A stretch of DNA of 64,000 nt from contig CAKQWJ010000007.1 in the NCBI GenBank assembly GCA_934278925.1, positions 1 to 64,000 of the forward strand. The letters are read 5' to 3'. The DNA is from an uncultured Clostridia bacterium (GTDB taxonomy: Bacteria > Bacillota > Clostridia > Peptostreptococcales > Anaerovoracaceae). Position 1 is the stretch's first letter. Each line of letters starts with the position of its first letter. The notes under the pieces are model-generated. The model had not been told where the DNA came from and did not search any database. It worked only from the letters and a program-made list of their open reading frames with translations. This document shows, piece after piece, positions 8,593-17,002 of this stretch. The position numbers and the translations under genes were made by a program.

Positions 8593-9657
8593 ATGAATAA
8601 AGACAAACTTATCAGAATATTTACGGCACTGGTAATCCTGCTGGCCATCCTGTTTTTCTCGGTAGGAAAGTGGACCTACAGCGGCATCGCCATTCTGGCG
8701 GCGCTGGCCATCCACATGAATACCGGAGGCGGAGACTTCAACCGTCGAAACCTGTACGATAAGAAGGTGGAGAACACGGCCGGCTGGACCTTGGAAGAAA
8801 TCTGCAAGCGCTTGGCGTCCTTGGAGACCCCTCTGGGGACCTGCTGGATGGGTTCGAAAAAAGAGAATAATGAAAAATGCATTGTTTTCGGACCGGCCCT
8901 GTTCAAGGATTACATTCTGATTACCGCCGACAAAAAGGAAATCCGCTTGGTATCCGGAACCGATACGGATCATCTGGTTGTACCGGAATCGGAGCAGTGG
9001 CGCTTCGATCAGCTCCTGGATACGGAGAACCTGGCGGTTACGCCGAAGCGGTATTCGGCTTTTGCAGGCGACAAGGTGATGACCGCCGTGTTGCTGGAAG
9101 ACTTAGCGGAACTGCTGAAATCTCAGATGGCCGGAACCGGTGAAATTCCGGAGTCCCTGGACATGTACACGCTGTACCACTATAACAGTACGGATACCAC
9201 CGTTCGGGATATGGACGAAAATTGCTATGCCCGCACCTCCGTGGTGTTCGAACCGCTGTCCATCATCATCTACGATATGGACGGAAATGAAGTGGCAACG
9301 GTGACGGGAGATAAGAAGAAGCGGGCCGACGGATTTGAGGTGCTAATTTCCGGAGAAAAGTACGGTACCGTATATTACGATAAGTCGTCGGATAACGATG
9401 CGTTCTATTTAGATGGCCCCGACGGTCAGTTCCGTCTGGAATCCTTCCGGGCGGTACGCCGGGGCAATATCGGAATGAATTATATTCTGACCCTGAACGG
9501 GGAGCGGAAAGCGGTGATGGCATCCTCGCCGCGGATCCGTTTTGAATCCACCGGATTGATCGAAAACGATGTAATCTGCAGCTTGGATAACGAGTACCTG
9601 CTGTGGTATATGATTCTGCAGGAACTCATCACCTCGCTGAACGGGTTTGTGAAATAG
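8593..9657 (+). CDS. Membrane-anchored protein of unknown function
   Basis: I do not recognise this 354-residue protein. It has a short positively charged N-terminus, then two hydrophobic stretches at about residues 8-24 and 27-40 (LVILLAILFFSVG, YSGIAILAALAI). The rest is soluble, mixed alpha/beta and acidic. The soluble part contains beta-rich stretches such as SIIIYDMDGNEVATVTG and GEKYGTVYYD, which resemble tubby-like or LURP-type repeats, but this is a weak impression. It starts 16 bases after the acyl-CoA synthetase gene and ends 22 bases before the stress protein gene, so it is likely in the same operon. Confidence 0.75.
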   Translation: MNKDKLIRIFTALVILLAILFFSVGKWTYSGIAILAALAIHMNTGGGDFNRRNLYDKKVENTAGWTLEEICKRLASLETPLGTCWMGSKKENNEKCIVFGPALFKDYILITADKKEIRLVSGTDTDHLVVPESEQWRFDQLLDTENLAVTPKRYSAFAGDKVMTAVLLEDLAELLKSQMAGTGEIPESLDMYTLYHYNSTDTTVRDMDENCYARTSVVFEPLSIIIYDMDGNEVATVTGDKKKRADGFEVLISGEKYGTVYYDKSSDNDAFYLDGPDGQFRLESFRAVRRGNIGMNYILTLNGERKAVMASSPRIRFESTGLIENDVICSLDNEYLLWYMILQELITSLNGFVK

Positions 9658-9678
9658 GAAAGAATTAGGAGGCAGAAC

Positions 9679-10479
9679 ATGAATAGGATTCTCGTTCCAA
9701 TCGATGGATCGCCAAAGAGCCTGATTGCACTGGAGCATATAAAGACCACCTTCTCCCCGAAGGCTTTCGAAATCGTGCTGATGATGGTGCACGAGAACCT
9801 GATGATGATTACGGATAAGGAGGCCATTCAACAGATTCAGGATGAACTGGATTCCCAGCTGGAAATCATCGCAAAAAATCTGGAGCGATATTCTGTTATT
9901 CGAAAAACCGCCATCGGAAAACCGGGGCAGAGAATTGTGGAGTGCGCTCAGGAAACCGGTGCCAGCATGATTGTCATTATGAAATCCACGAAGGTGAACC
10001 ACAGTAACACCATCGGCATGACCGCTTCCTATATTATCCGGCACGCCGGATGCAACGTGTTGGTGGTGCAGGAACGGACTCGGAATATGAAGGAGGAGTA
10101 TCGGGGAATGATCTACCGGAACGTGGAAAGTACGGTGAATCTCCGCGGAGCACTCAGCCTGAAGCAGAGCGAATGCCTGCTGCCAAGCGTAGAGGGAGAC
10201 GTCATCTACCGGATTCACGTAACCCGGGGACGGGTGCGATTCCTTCATCGATCCTACAATTCGGAGACCCGGGAGTGGGATCTTCCGCCGGAGAACGGAG
10301 ATGAGGAAATTACCGATATCTCTACCGGCGAGACGGTGGAAATACCGGTGAATGCCGGAATCGGCGATGTCGTTGACCGGATTCGCGTGGTGAACCGGAA
10401 CATGAAGACGGAGGCGGTATTCCATTACCAGATACGTAAAGATGACAGTAATCCCGTTCCGGAAGACCGGACGGAATGA
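9679..10479 (+). CDS. Universal stress protein family protein with C-terminal extension
   Basis: Residues 1-140 are a UspA domain (MNRILVPIDGSPKSLIALEHI, ending NVLVVQE). The usual ATP-binding G-x2-G-x9-G-S/T signature is not seen; the corresponding stretch reads KSTKVNHSNTIGMTASYI, so it is probably a non-ATP-binding type. About 120 further residues follow with no recognised domain. They contain a beta-rich stretch (GDVIYRIHVTRGRVRFLHR) and end in an acidic tail. The start at 9679 follows TTAGGAGG. It is the last gene before an independent promoter for the SCIFF peptide. Confidence 0.8.
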   Translation: MNRILVPIDGSPKSLIALEHIKTTFSPKAFEIVLMMVHENLMMITDKEAIQQIQDELDSQLEIIAKNLERYSVIRKTAIGKPGQRIVECAQETGASMIVIMKSTKVNHSNTIGMTASYIIRHAGCNVLVVQERTRNMKEEYRGMIYRNVESTVNLRGALSLKQSECLLPSVEGDVIYRIHVTRGRVRFLHRSYNSETREWDLPPENGDEEITDISTGETVEIPVNAGIGDVVDRIRVVNRNMKTEAVFHYQIRKDDSNPVPEDRTE

Positions 10480-10486
10480 AAAAAAT

Positions 10487-10515
10487 TTGACAAAACGTCG
10501 ATGTTTTGTTATTCT
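10487..10515 (+). promoter_or_regulatory. Strong promoter for the SCIFF precursor
   Basis: A consensus TTGACA is followed by a 17-base spacer and TATTCT, starting a few bases after the stress-protein stop codon. The peptide start codon lies 27 bases further on. Confidence 0.8.
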
Positions 10516-10542
10516 GAAATGAAACTATAGGAGGAAAAGACA

Positions 10543-10692
10543 ATGAAAAGAATCAAGACAATTTCCACAAGAAACTTAGAGAAATCATCTGTTACCGGTG
10601 GTTGTGGCGAATGCCAGACTTCTTGCCAGTCTGCAAGCAAGACTTCTTGCAGCGTAGCAAATCAGCATTGCGAACAGTGCAAGGAAAATTAA
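10543..10692 (+). CDS. scfA: SCIFF family ranthipeptide precursor (six Cys in forty-five)
   Basis: This small gene encodes a 49-residue ribosomally made peptide. The leader starts MKRIKTISTRNLEKSS, and the core carries six cysteines at positions 21, 24, 28, 36, 43 and 46. This is the hallmark of the SCIFF family, which is nearly universal in Clostridia. The neighbouring radical SAM enzyme forms thioether links between Cys and acceptor residues. Reported or proposed roles for SCIFF products include quorum sensing and metabolic control, but function is not settled. AGGAGG lies upstream. No dedicated exporter gene follows. Confidence 0.95.
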   Translation: MKRIKTISTRNLEKSSVTGGCGECQTSCQSASKTSCSVANQHCEQCKEN

Positions 10693-10698
10693 TTGTAG

Positions 10699-10723
10699 AG
10701 CGCTGCGGTTCGCAGCGCTTTTT
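10699..10723 (+). terminator. Terminator/attenuator between SCIFF precursor and maturase
   Basis: The nine-base arms AGCGCTGCG and CGCAGCGCT flank a GTT loop and are followed by five T. It sits seven bases after the peptide stop. It probably gives excess peptide mRNA over maturase mRNA by partial read-through, which is an inference. Confidence 0.85.
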
Positions 10724-10804
10724 GCTGACATTTAGGGCGGTCTGTCTCCTGACAGGTCGCTTTCGTCTATTTGCAGACTCATAGAATTGGAGTGAATTAA
10801 GAAC

Positions 10805-12190
10805 ATGGTACATCAGTACAAATTAGGTGGATACAACATTGTAATCGATGCCAACAGCGGATCCGTTCATTCGGTGGACGATGTGGCGTACGACATCATC
10901 GGCATGTACGAAAATGCGGATTTTGAGGAAATCTGCAAGGAAATCCTGCCGAAGTACGCTTCGGAAAATCTGACGGAGCAGGACATTCGGGATGTGATGG
11001 ATGACCTGGAAGAGCTTCAGAAGGAAGGAACCCTCTTCTCCGAAGATATTTTTGAAGAGGCGGCGTCGAAGATTAAGAGAAAACAATCGGTGCTGAAGGC
11101 CATTTGCCTTCACGTGGCCCATGGCTGCAACATGGATTGTCGCTACTGCTTTGCCGGAAAGGGCGATTACAGCGGAAAAGCGGGAATCATGCCGCTGGAA
11201 GTGGGAAAGCAGGCACTGGATTATCTGGTGGAGCAGTCCGGAAGCCGGAAGAATCTGGAAGTGGATTTTTTTGGCGGAGAGCCGCTGCTGAACTGGGACG
11301 TCTGTAAAGAATTGGTGGCGTACGGTCGCGAGTTGGAAAAGAAATACGACAAGAAATTTAATTTTACCCTCACCACCAACGGATTGCTGATCGATGATGA
11401 AGTCATCGATTTCTGCAACAAGGAAATGGGAAACGTGGTTCTGAGCCTGGACGGCCGGAAGGAAGTCCATGATTTCATGAGACATACACAATCCGGTGAA
11501 GGAACTTATGATAAAATTATCGAGAAGTTCAAGCGCCTGGCGGATGCCCGGAACCAGCAGAATTACTACATGCGGGGAACTTATACCGCTTACAATAAGG
11601 ATTTTGCGAAGGACGTGCTGCATATGGCGGATATGGGATTCAAGGAAACCAGCATCGAACCGGTTGTCAGCGCACCGGATGTGGACTATGCGCTCCACGA
11701 AGAGGATGTGCCCTTCCTCTGCGAACAGTACGAAGAGCTGGCGGAAGGCATGCTGGAGCGGAAAAAGAAGGGCGAAGGCTTCAACTTCTACCATTACACC
11801 ATCGACCTCACCGGCGGTCCGTGCATCTACAAGAGAGTGGCCGGCTGCGGCGTGGGAACGGAATATCAGGCGGTAACGCCGACGGGCGACCTGTATCCGT
11901 GCCACCAGTTCGTGGGCAACGACGAGATGCTCATGGGCAACGTGTACGAAGGGGTTACCCATCCGGAAATCGTGGAAATGTTCCTGAAGGGAAATAACGT
12001 ATATACCCGTGATAAATGCCGGGACTGCTTTGCGAAGCGGTACTGCGCCGGCGGATGTTCGGCCAACAACTATCATTCCAACGGGGATATCGATAAAGTA
12101 TATGAACTGGGGTGTGAACTCCACCGTAAAAGAATCGAATGCGCGATTATGCTGAAGGTGGCCGAGCAGGAGCTGGGACCGGAGGAATAG
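10805..12190 (+). CDS. scfB: Thioether cross-link-forming SCIFF peptide maturase (radical SAM/SPASM)
   Basis: This cytosolic radical SAM enzyme of 461 residues installs thioether bridges in the SCIFF peptide. The N-terminal 90 residues are the RiPP recognition-type domain that binds the leader. The SAM cluster motif is C108-x3-C112-x2-C115 in HGCNMDCRYC. The C-terminal SPASM domain carries extra cluster cysteines in LYPCHQF, CRDC and CAGGCSANNYHSNG, which should bind two auxiliary Fe-S clusters. It lies 112 bases after the precursor gene, separated by a hairpin terminator. Confidence 0.95.
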   Translation: MVHQYKLGGYNIVIDANSGSVHSVDDVAYDIIGMYENADFEEICKEILPKYASENLTEQDIRDVMDDLEELQKEGTLFSEDIFEEAASKIKRKQSVLKAICLHVAHGCNMDCRYCFAGKGDYSGKAGIMPLEVGKQALDYLVEQSGSRKNLEVDFFGGEPLLNWDVCKELVAYGRELEKKYDKKFNFTLTTNGLLIDDEVIDFCNKEMGNVVLSLDGRKEVHDFMRHTQSGEGTYDKIIEKFKRLADARNQQNYYMRGTYTAYNKDFAKDVLHMADMGFKETSIEPVVSAPDVDYALHEEDVPFLCEQYEELAEGMLERKKKGEGFNFYHYTIDLTGGPCIYKRVAGCGVGTEYQAVTPTGDLYPCHQFVGNDEMLMGNVYEGVTHPEIVEMFLKGNNVYTRDKCRDCFAKRYCAGGCSANNYHSNGDIDKVYELGCELHRKRIECAIMLKVAEQELGPEE

Positions 12191-12215
12191 TTCGGGCACA
12201 ATAGGAGGGAAGATT

Positions 12216-12818
12216 ATGGAAAAAGTAATTCTGGCATCCAGAAACAAAGGAAAATTGAAAGAGATTCAGGCAATCCTGGAGAAGTTTGGCATGGAAACCA
12301 TTTCCCGGGACGATGCGGGAATTCCGGAGTTCGAGGTGGAAGAGACCGGAACGACTTTTGAAGAAAACTCTCTTCTCAAGGCGCAGGCAATCCTGGACGA
12401 GGCCCATGCTATCACCATTGCGGACGACAGCGGTTTGGAAGTGGATGCGCTGGAGGGTGCTCCCGGAGTTTATTCCGCCCGTTTTGCAGGGGAGAACTGC
12501 ACTTTCGAAGACAACAATCGAAAGCTTCTGAAGGAACTGGAAGGCGTTCCGGAGGAGAAACGGGGAGCGGCTTTTGTATCTGTTATCACCATGCTGTTTC
12601 CGGATGGGAGAAAGCTGGTGGCTCGGGGCGAATGCAGAGGAAAGATTCTGACGGAGCTTCACGGAACGGAGGGATTCGGTTACGATCCGCTGTTCCTCCC
12701 GGAAGGAGAGAATCGTTCTTTTGCGGAAATGGCACCGGAAGAAAAGAACCGTATCAGCCATCGGGCTCGAGCGCTGGAGAAACTTGAGGATATGATTCGT
12801 GAAAAATATTCATGCTAA
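12216..12818 (+). CDS. rdgB: XTP/dITP diphosphatase (RdgB/HAM1)
   Basis: This enzyme hydrolyses non-canonical purine triphosphates (XTP, dITP, ITP) to monophosphates and so keeps them out of DNA and RNA. The family hallmarks are the N-terminal SRNKGKLKEIQ, ADDSGLEVDALEGAPGVYSARFAG and, near the end, GFGYDPLFLPEGE and SHRARAL. The 200 residues are the full family length. GAGGGAAG precedes the start. The stop overlaps the start of the downstream membrane protein gene by 20 bases, which suggests translational coupling. Confidence 0.95.
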   Translation: MEKVILASRNKGKLKEIQAILEKFGMETISRDDAGIPEFEVEETGTTFEENSLLKAQAILDEAHAITIADDSGLEVDALEGAPGVYSARFAGENCTFEDNNRKLLKELEGVPEEKRGAAFVSVITMLFPDGRKLVARGECRGKILTELHGTEGFGYDPLFLPEGENRSFAEMAPEEKNRISHRARALEKLEDMIREKYSC

Positions 12819-13917
12819 AGAGAGATTGACCAAGAAGAATCTTCTGAGTATCACATTCCATGTATGGCGGCAGTTCGACGACCCGTATTACACCGGATTT
12901 GCGGCGCAGATTGCGTACTTCTTTTTCATGGCGAGTATGCCGACGCTGATTGTGCTGTCCCAGGTGCTGGGTCTGTTCGATGTATCGTTGGATTTCATCA
13001 AAGTGTGGCTGGAGACCCATGTGAGCTCCAATGTGAACAGTCTGGTGATGGATCTGTTCAGCGCCACATCGGTGCAGTTTACCAATACGGTCATGGTGAT
13101 TGTCGCCCTCTGGTCTGCATCCAGCCTGGAGTTTTCACTGGGGCGGCTGGAAAGCCACGTGCTGACCAACGGCACCTATCGGTTTGAATTCTGGACGGAG
13201 CGAATGAAAGCGATTCCGACGGCGATTATTTCTATCGCGGCCATCGCCTTTTCGCTGGTAATCTACGTCTACGGAGAGAATATTATTCAAACGCTCTTCC
13301 ACCACAGTCGGTTCGCCGAATACTTGGTGGCACTGCGTTTGCCAATTGCGGCGGGGCTTTTCTTCCTGATGATTCTCATGAATTATTATTTGCTTCCTCG
13401 AATTAAAGTTCCGATTCGCTGCCTGCTTCCCGGCGCGCTGTTCGCCTGGATCGGCATCATGATTGTGACGGTGGCATACTCGGTGTACAGCGACAAGATT
13501 GCCCACTACAACATCCTGTACGGGACCTTTGCCAACATCGTGGCGCTGATGCTGTGGTTCTATCTGATATCCTGGGTGCTTTGCATCGGCATGATGTTCA
13601 ATAAAGCCTGGGATGAAGTGATGAAACGGGATCGGCTGACGCTGACGAAGATGAGAGGATATCTGAAGGCGCAGCTCAAAGGATCCGGTCAGAGCTATGA
13701 GAACTTTTTCGTGCGGCCGGATGATTTGCTCTATCCGGAACTGGATTCCGTTGCGGTGAAAATGAGCAAGCGGTATGTGGATGGTTTCGAAAAGGAAATC
13801 GAAAAGAAACAGCAGGAGATTCGAAGAAAACAGATCATCGATGCGAAAGCGGATGAGCTTTACACGGAGATGAAACAAAATATTGAAAGACGAGACAGGG
13901 GATTCTTAGATGAGTGA
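12799..13917 (+). CDS. YihY/virulence factor BrkB family membrane protein
   Basis: This is an integral membrane protein of 372 residues with about six hydrophobic helices between residues 35 and 265. Family segments include YYTGFAAQIAYFFFMASMPTL, ALWSASSLEFSLGRL and YGTFANIVALMLWFYLISW. A roughly 100-residue charged, helical cytoplasmic tail follows, probably a coiled coil (EKEIEKKQQEIRRKQ). The start is GTG, inside the end of rdgB. The older label ribonuclease BN for this family is misleading, and the true function is unknown. It overlaps the lipid kinase gene by 8 bases. Confidence 0.85.
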   Translation: MKNIHAKERLTKKNLLSITFHVWRQFDDPYYTGFAAQIAYFFFMASMPTLIVLSQVLGLFDVSLDFIKVWLETHVSSNVNSLVMDLFSATSVQFTNTVMVIVALWSASSLEFSLGRLESHVLTNGTYRFEFWTERMKAIPTAIISIAAIAFSLVIYVYGENIIQTLFHHSRFAEYLVALRLPIAAGLFFLMILMNYYLLPRIKVPIRCLLPGALFAWIGIMIVTVAYSVYSDKIAHYNILYGTFANIVALMLWFYLISWVLCIGMMFNKAWDEVMKRDRLTLTKMRGYLKAQLKGSGQSYENFFVRPDDLLYPELDSVAVKMSKRYVDGFEKEIEKKQQEIRRKQIIDAKADELYTEMKQNIERRDRGFLDE

Positions 13918-14827
13918 TTTAGAGAAGAAGCGGGATCGGATTCTGTTCATTATGAATCCGAAATCCGGAACCATGCAGGCGTTCCGGTATTTAGCCGGAA
14001 TGCTGCAGATGTATTCTGATGCCGGTTTTTATACATCGGTGCTGATGACCCAGGCAAGCGGGGATGCGAGAGAGTTTGCCATTCAGTATGCGTCGGAAGT
14101 GGAGACCATCGTTGTTTCCGGCGGCGACGGCACCTTGAATGAAGTGATTGACGGGGTGATTACCGCGGGATGTCCGGTGCGAATCGGATATATTCCTTCG
14201 GGAAGCACCAATGACTTCGCATCCAGCGTGGGTTTGCCGAAAAGCATCATGGACGCGGCAGAAGTGGTTCTCACCGGAAAACCTCAGACCTTCGATGTGG
14301 GTTCTTTTAACGGAAGATACTTTTCCTACGTGGCTTCTTTTGGGGCGTTCACCAGTACGTCGTACAGCGTTCCCCAGAACCTGAAGAACATCATGGGTCA
14401 TACGGCTTACGTGTTGCAGGGCATTCGGGACATCGTGAACATCAAGAAAATCCACGCAAAAGTCGTTACGGATCATGGGACACCAAATGAGGAGGTCCGT
14501 GAGGGGGATTATATATTTGGGGCGATTTGTAACTCTACTTCAGTGGGCGGCCTGCTGAAACTGGATACCTTCGATGTGGATATGAACGACGGAATGATGG
14601 AGGTGCTTCTGATTGAATCGCCGGCGTCGCTGATCGAATTGAATGAAATGGTGCGGGCACTGCTGGACGGTTCGCTGGATGCACCGAATATCCAATTCTT
14701 CAGTGCACGAGACATCGAGGTGGACATTGAGCCGGGTACTCACTGGACGCTGGACGGGGAATATGAGAAGGGTGCAGATCATGTGAAGATTCACACCCTT
14801 CAGAGTGCAATTGAATTGATTGTGTAG
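13910..14827 (+). CDS. Diacylglycerol kinase-family lipid kinase (YegS/DgkB type)
   Basis: This is a cytosolic or membrane-associated lipid kinase of 305 residues. The N-terminal catalytic domain shows the nucleotide-binding MNPKSGTMQA and the SGGDGTLNEVIDG motif (about residues 65-77), followed by IGYIPSGSTNDFA. The C-terminal beta-sandwich domain ends TLDGEYEKG. Relatives phosphorylate diacylglycerol or undecaprenol-type lipids, and the exact substrate cannot be assigned. It overlaps the YihY gene at the start, so the two are co-translated. It is followed by mscL, so this short operon is membrane-related. Confidence 0.9.
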   Translation: MSDLEKKRDRILFIMNPKSGTMQAFRYLAGMLQMYSDAGFYTSVLMTQASGDAREFAIQYASEVETIVVSGGDGTLNEVIDGVITAGCPVRIGYIPSGSTNDFASSVGLPKSIMDAAEVVLTGKPQTFDVGSFNGRYFSYVASFGAFTSTSYSVPQNLKNIMGHTAYVLQGIRDIVNIKKIHAKVVTDHGTPNEEVREGDYIFGAICNSTSVGGLLKLDTFDVDMNDGMMEVLLIESPASLIELNEMVRALLDGSLDAPNIQFFSARDIEVDIEPGTHWTLDGEYEKGADHVKIHTLQSAIELIV

Positions 14828-14867
14828 AGAATCCCGGAAAGAACGGAGTCTCGGAAAAGGAGTCGTT

Positions 14868-15269
14868 ATGAAGAAGTTTGTTTCGGAGTTTAAGGAGTTT
14901 ATTTCCCGCGGAAATGTGCTGGACATGGCCGTAGGTGTTGTTATCGGCGGCGCTTTTACCGCCATCGTCACCGCCTTGGTGGATAACATCATCACGCCGT
15001 TGATTGGCATCCTGGTGGGTGGTTTGGATTTCACCGGATTGTCGGTTAAAGTGGGGGAGGCCACCATCGGATACGGGGCCTTCATCCAGGCGGTAATCAA
15101 CTTCCTGCTGATTTCTTTCGTTATCTTCTGCGTGATTCGAAGCTTTAATAAGCTGGCGAAGAAGAAGGAAGAAGAACCGGCGGCACCGCCGGCACCGGCC
15201 GAAGATGTGGTGCTTCTCCGGGAAATCCGAGATCTTCTGGCAAATCAGGAGAAGAATTCCAATCAATAG
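14868..15269 (+). CDS. mscL: Large-conductance mechanosensitive channel MscL
   Basis: This is the homopentameric channel that opens on membrane tension during hypo-osmotic shock. The 133 residues contain the amphipathic N-terminus MKKFVSEFKEFISRGNVLD, TM1 (MAVGVVIGGAFTAIV), TM2 (FIQAVINFLLISFVIFCVI) and the C-terminal helix bundle ending VLLREIRDLLAN. A Pro/Ala-rich linker lies before the bundle. The start at 14868 is chosen because AAGGAG lies six bases upstream. Confidence 0.95.
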   Translation: MKKFVSEFKEFISRGNVLDMAVGVVIGGAFTAIVTALVDNIITPLIGILVGGLDFTGLSVKVGEATIGYGAFIQAVINFLLISFVIFCVIRSFNKLAKKKEEEPAAPPAPAEDVVLLREIRDLLANQEKNSNQ

Positions 15270-15302
15270 TTCTGTTGATAAATTTGAAGAAAAAATGGGA
15301 AC

Positions 15303-15335
15303 TCGCCGCGGCATGCCCCTGCTGCGGCGATTTTT
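15303..15335 (+). terminator. mscL terminator
   Basis: TCGCCGCGGC pairs with GCTGCGGCGA (one G-T pair) around an eight-base loop, followed by five T. Confidence 0.85.
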
Positions 15336-15351
15336 CTTTTGCCAAAAAGCG

Positions 15352-15379
15352 GGTTCTTCACAACTGCTTGTGAAGAACC
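15352..15379. repeat. Perfect 12-base inverted repeat
   Basis: GGTTCTTCACAA and TTGTGAAGAACC are exact complements around a CTGC loop. No T-run follows on either strand, so it is not a standard terminator. It could be an operator, an RNA stem or part of a repeat element. Confidence 0.75.
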
Positions 15380-15400
15380 GGATGAACGTGTTCTGTTATC

Positions 15401-15423
15401 CCGGCCGCCGGGCCGGCTTTTTT
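15401..15423 (+). terminator. Second hairpin with T-tail downstream of mscL
   Basis: CCGGCC and GGCCGG flank a GCCG loop and are followed by C and six T. It looks like a terminator for a transcript that begins inside this gene-free interval. Confidence 0.6.
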
Positions 15424-15637
15424 AAAAATTCCGGCGCCGGGTTTGCGTACGAAAACCGAAAACAATGGCTTTGCGGGGAATCGAGCGCGAACTCTGACGG
15501 CGCCCGGGCCGCCTTTCCCAATTTTTCCGGCCCGAGGTTCGCGCTTGGAAACGGAATACTTATACCCCACTTCGTACCCCAATTCTTACGGGATAAATAT
15601 TGGATGTAATAAACAATCAAGGCAAAAGGCAAAAGAT

Positions 15638-15669
15638 AAACGCAAGGAATATTAAAATCCCTTGCGTTT
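15638..15669. terminator. Bidirectional terminator, mainly for serA
   Basis: AAACGCAAGG pairs with CCTTGCGTTT around a 12-base AT-rich loop. It lies 70 bases past the serA stop on the minus strand. Confidence 0.65.
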
Positions 15670-15739
15670 CATAGTCTTGATATTCGTTTAACAAATTCCT
15701 GTGAACTTCAATAGATTTGTTCTCTATTAAAGCGGTTAA

Positions 15740-16882
15740 TTACAGAACGCGAACCTTGATTACGCCATCTGCCTTGATGCCTGCCAGGCAATCTTTGCAA
15801 GCGTCTTCTTTAACCAGTGCCAGAGCGTAGTCATATTCGGTGCGGCTCTTGCCGATTTCAACCTTGACAACCTTGTCTGCGCCAACTGCTTCGTTCAGCA
15901 GTGCGGTTACGTCAACTTCGCCCTTGTACAGGATACCAACGCGGGTGGTTCCGGCTTCTGCATCCAGGGATACCGGCGGGAAATTTACGGAGTTTCTGAT
16001 GTTGCCGTTTTCGATGTAATCCATCAGCTCATCTACTGCCATGGATGCGCAGTTGTCTTCTGCTTCCTTGGTGGATGCGCCCAGGTGCGGAGTGGATACG
16101 ATGCCCGGCTTGTTGATCAGGTTCTCGTCTGCCAGGTCGGTCATGTACTTTCTCAGCTTGCCGGATTCCAGAGCGGCAATGATGTCTTCCTCTACAACCA
16201 GGTCCGGTCTTGCATAGTTCAGAACGATGGCACCGTCCTTCATGTTGGCAATCAGATCCTTGTTAATCATGCCCTTTGTAGCCGGCAGGGACGGAACGTG
16301 GATAGAAACGTAGTCACATACTTTTACCATTTCTGCAACGTCATCATACATTTCGCATGGAGCGGTCAGGAATGGGTGAACGACTACGGAGTTGCCGACA
16401 ATGTTCATGCCCAGTGCGTGTGCTGCGTTGGCAACCTTTGCACCGATGGCGCCCAGACCGATGATACCCAGGGTCTTGCCTTCGATTTCGGTTCCGGCGA
16501 ACTGCTTCTTGCCCTTCTCAACCTGGCCGGAAACATCACCTTCCAGGGTGTTTGCCCAGCTGATTCCTTCGTACATGTTTCTGGAACCCATAATCAGGCC
16601 GGCGATTACCAGCTCTTTAACTGCGTTGGCATTTGCACCCGGTGTGTTGAATACAACGATACCTTCATCGGCGCAGCGATCCAGCGGAATGTTGTTAACG
16701 CCGGCGCCGGCACGACCGATTGCCAGCAGATTGTCGGAGAAATCCATTTCGTGCATCTTGTAGCTGCGGACTACGATTCCGTTTGCTTCGTTGATGTCCT
16801 CAGTGAGTGCGTACTGATCGGTAAGACGATCCAGACCTACCTTAGAGATGTTGTTCAGAGTACCAATTGAGTACTTCGCCAT
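15740..16882 (-). CDS. serA: D-3-phosphoglycerate dehydrogenase
   Basis: This is the first enzyme of serine synthesis; it oxidises 3-phosphoglycerate to 3-phosphohydroxypyruvate with NAD. It has 380 residues: a substrate domain, a Rossmann domain with GLGAIGAKVA at about 142-151, catalytic Arg225 (NYARPDL) and His266 (TPHLGAST). A C-terminal region of about 70 residues resembles a divergent ACT domain. The ATG at 16882 has AGGAGG upstream, so a longer in-frame extension is rejected. It is transcribed divergently from serC, and the two genes form the first two steps of the serine pathway. Confidence 0.93.
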   Translation of the reverse strand: MAKYSIGTLNNISKVGLDRLTDQYALTEDINEANGIVVRSYKMHEMDFSDNLLAIGRAGAGVNNIPLDRCADEGIVVFNTPGANANAVKELVIAGLIMGSRNMYEGISWANTLEGDVSGQVEKGKKQFAGTEIEGKTLGIIGLGAIGAKVANAAHALGMNIVGNSVVVHPFLTAPCEMYDDVAEMVKVCDYVSIHVPSLPATKGMINKDLIANMKDGAIVLNYARPDLVVEEDIIAALESGKLRKYMTDLADENLINKPGIVSTPHLGASTKEAEDNCASMAVDELMDYIENGNIRNSVNFPPVSLDAEAGTTRVGILYKGEVDVTALLNEAVGADKVVKVEIGKSRTEYDYALALVKEDACKDCLAGIKADGVIKVRVL

Positions 16883-16927
16883 TGTGTTACCTCCTGTGAT
16901 ACAACCATTATTGTGTTCTATGATATT

Positions 16928-16949
16928 TAATGAGAAAACTCTCTCATTA
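16928..16949. promoter_or_regulatory. Palindrome in the serA-serC divergent intergenic region
   Basis: TAATGAGA and TCTCATTA form a perfect 8-base inverted repeat around a six-base centre, 46 bases from the serA start. The position fits an operator for a dimeric regulator acting on one or both genes. No regulator is identified. Confidence 0.45.
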
Positions 16950-16973
16950 CATGCTAGTATATCATTATTGAAC

Positions 16974-17002
16974 TTTACTTTCAATTGCGAAAGAGTTATA
17001 AT
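16974..17002 (+). promoter_or_regulatory. Promoter for serC
   Basis: TTTACT is followed by a 17-base spacer and a perfect TATAAT, 44 bases before the serC start codon. Confidence 0.6.

Larger units (their letters stand above)
15270..15739 (+). other. Gene-free, hairpin-rich interval between mscL and serA
   Basis: I see no protein-coding gene in this 470-base stretch. It holds at least five separate inverted repeats: the mscL terminator, a 12-base perfect palindrome at 15352-15379, a second T-tailed hairpin at 15401-15423, a large nested hairpin at about 15483-15553 and the shared terminator at 15638-15669. GC is high in the middle and AT-rich at the end. It may encode a structured RNA, or may be decayed repeat sequence. 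Confidence 0.6.

Noticed and set aside
12799..13917. Annotation of the YihY protein as ribonuclease BN
   Set aside because: RNase BN is a metallo-beta-lactamase enzyme; this is a multi-pass membrane protein with no nuclease motif.
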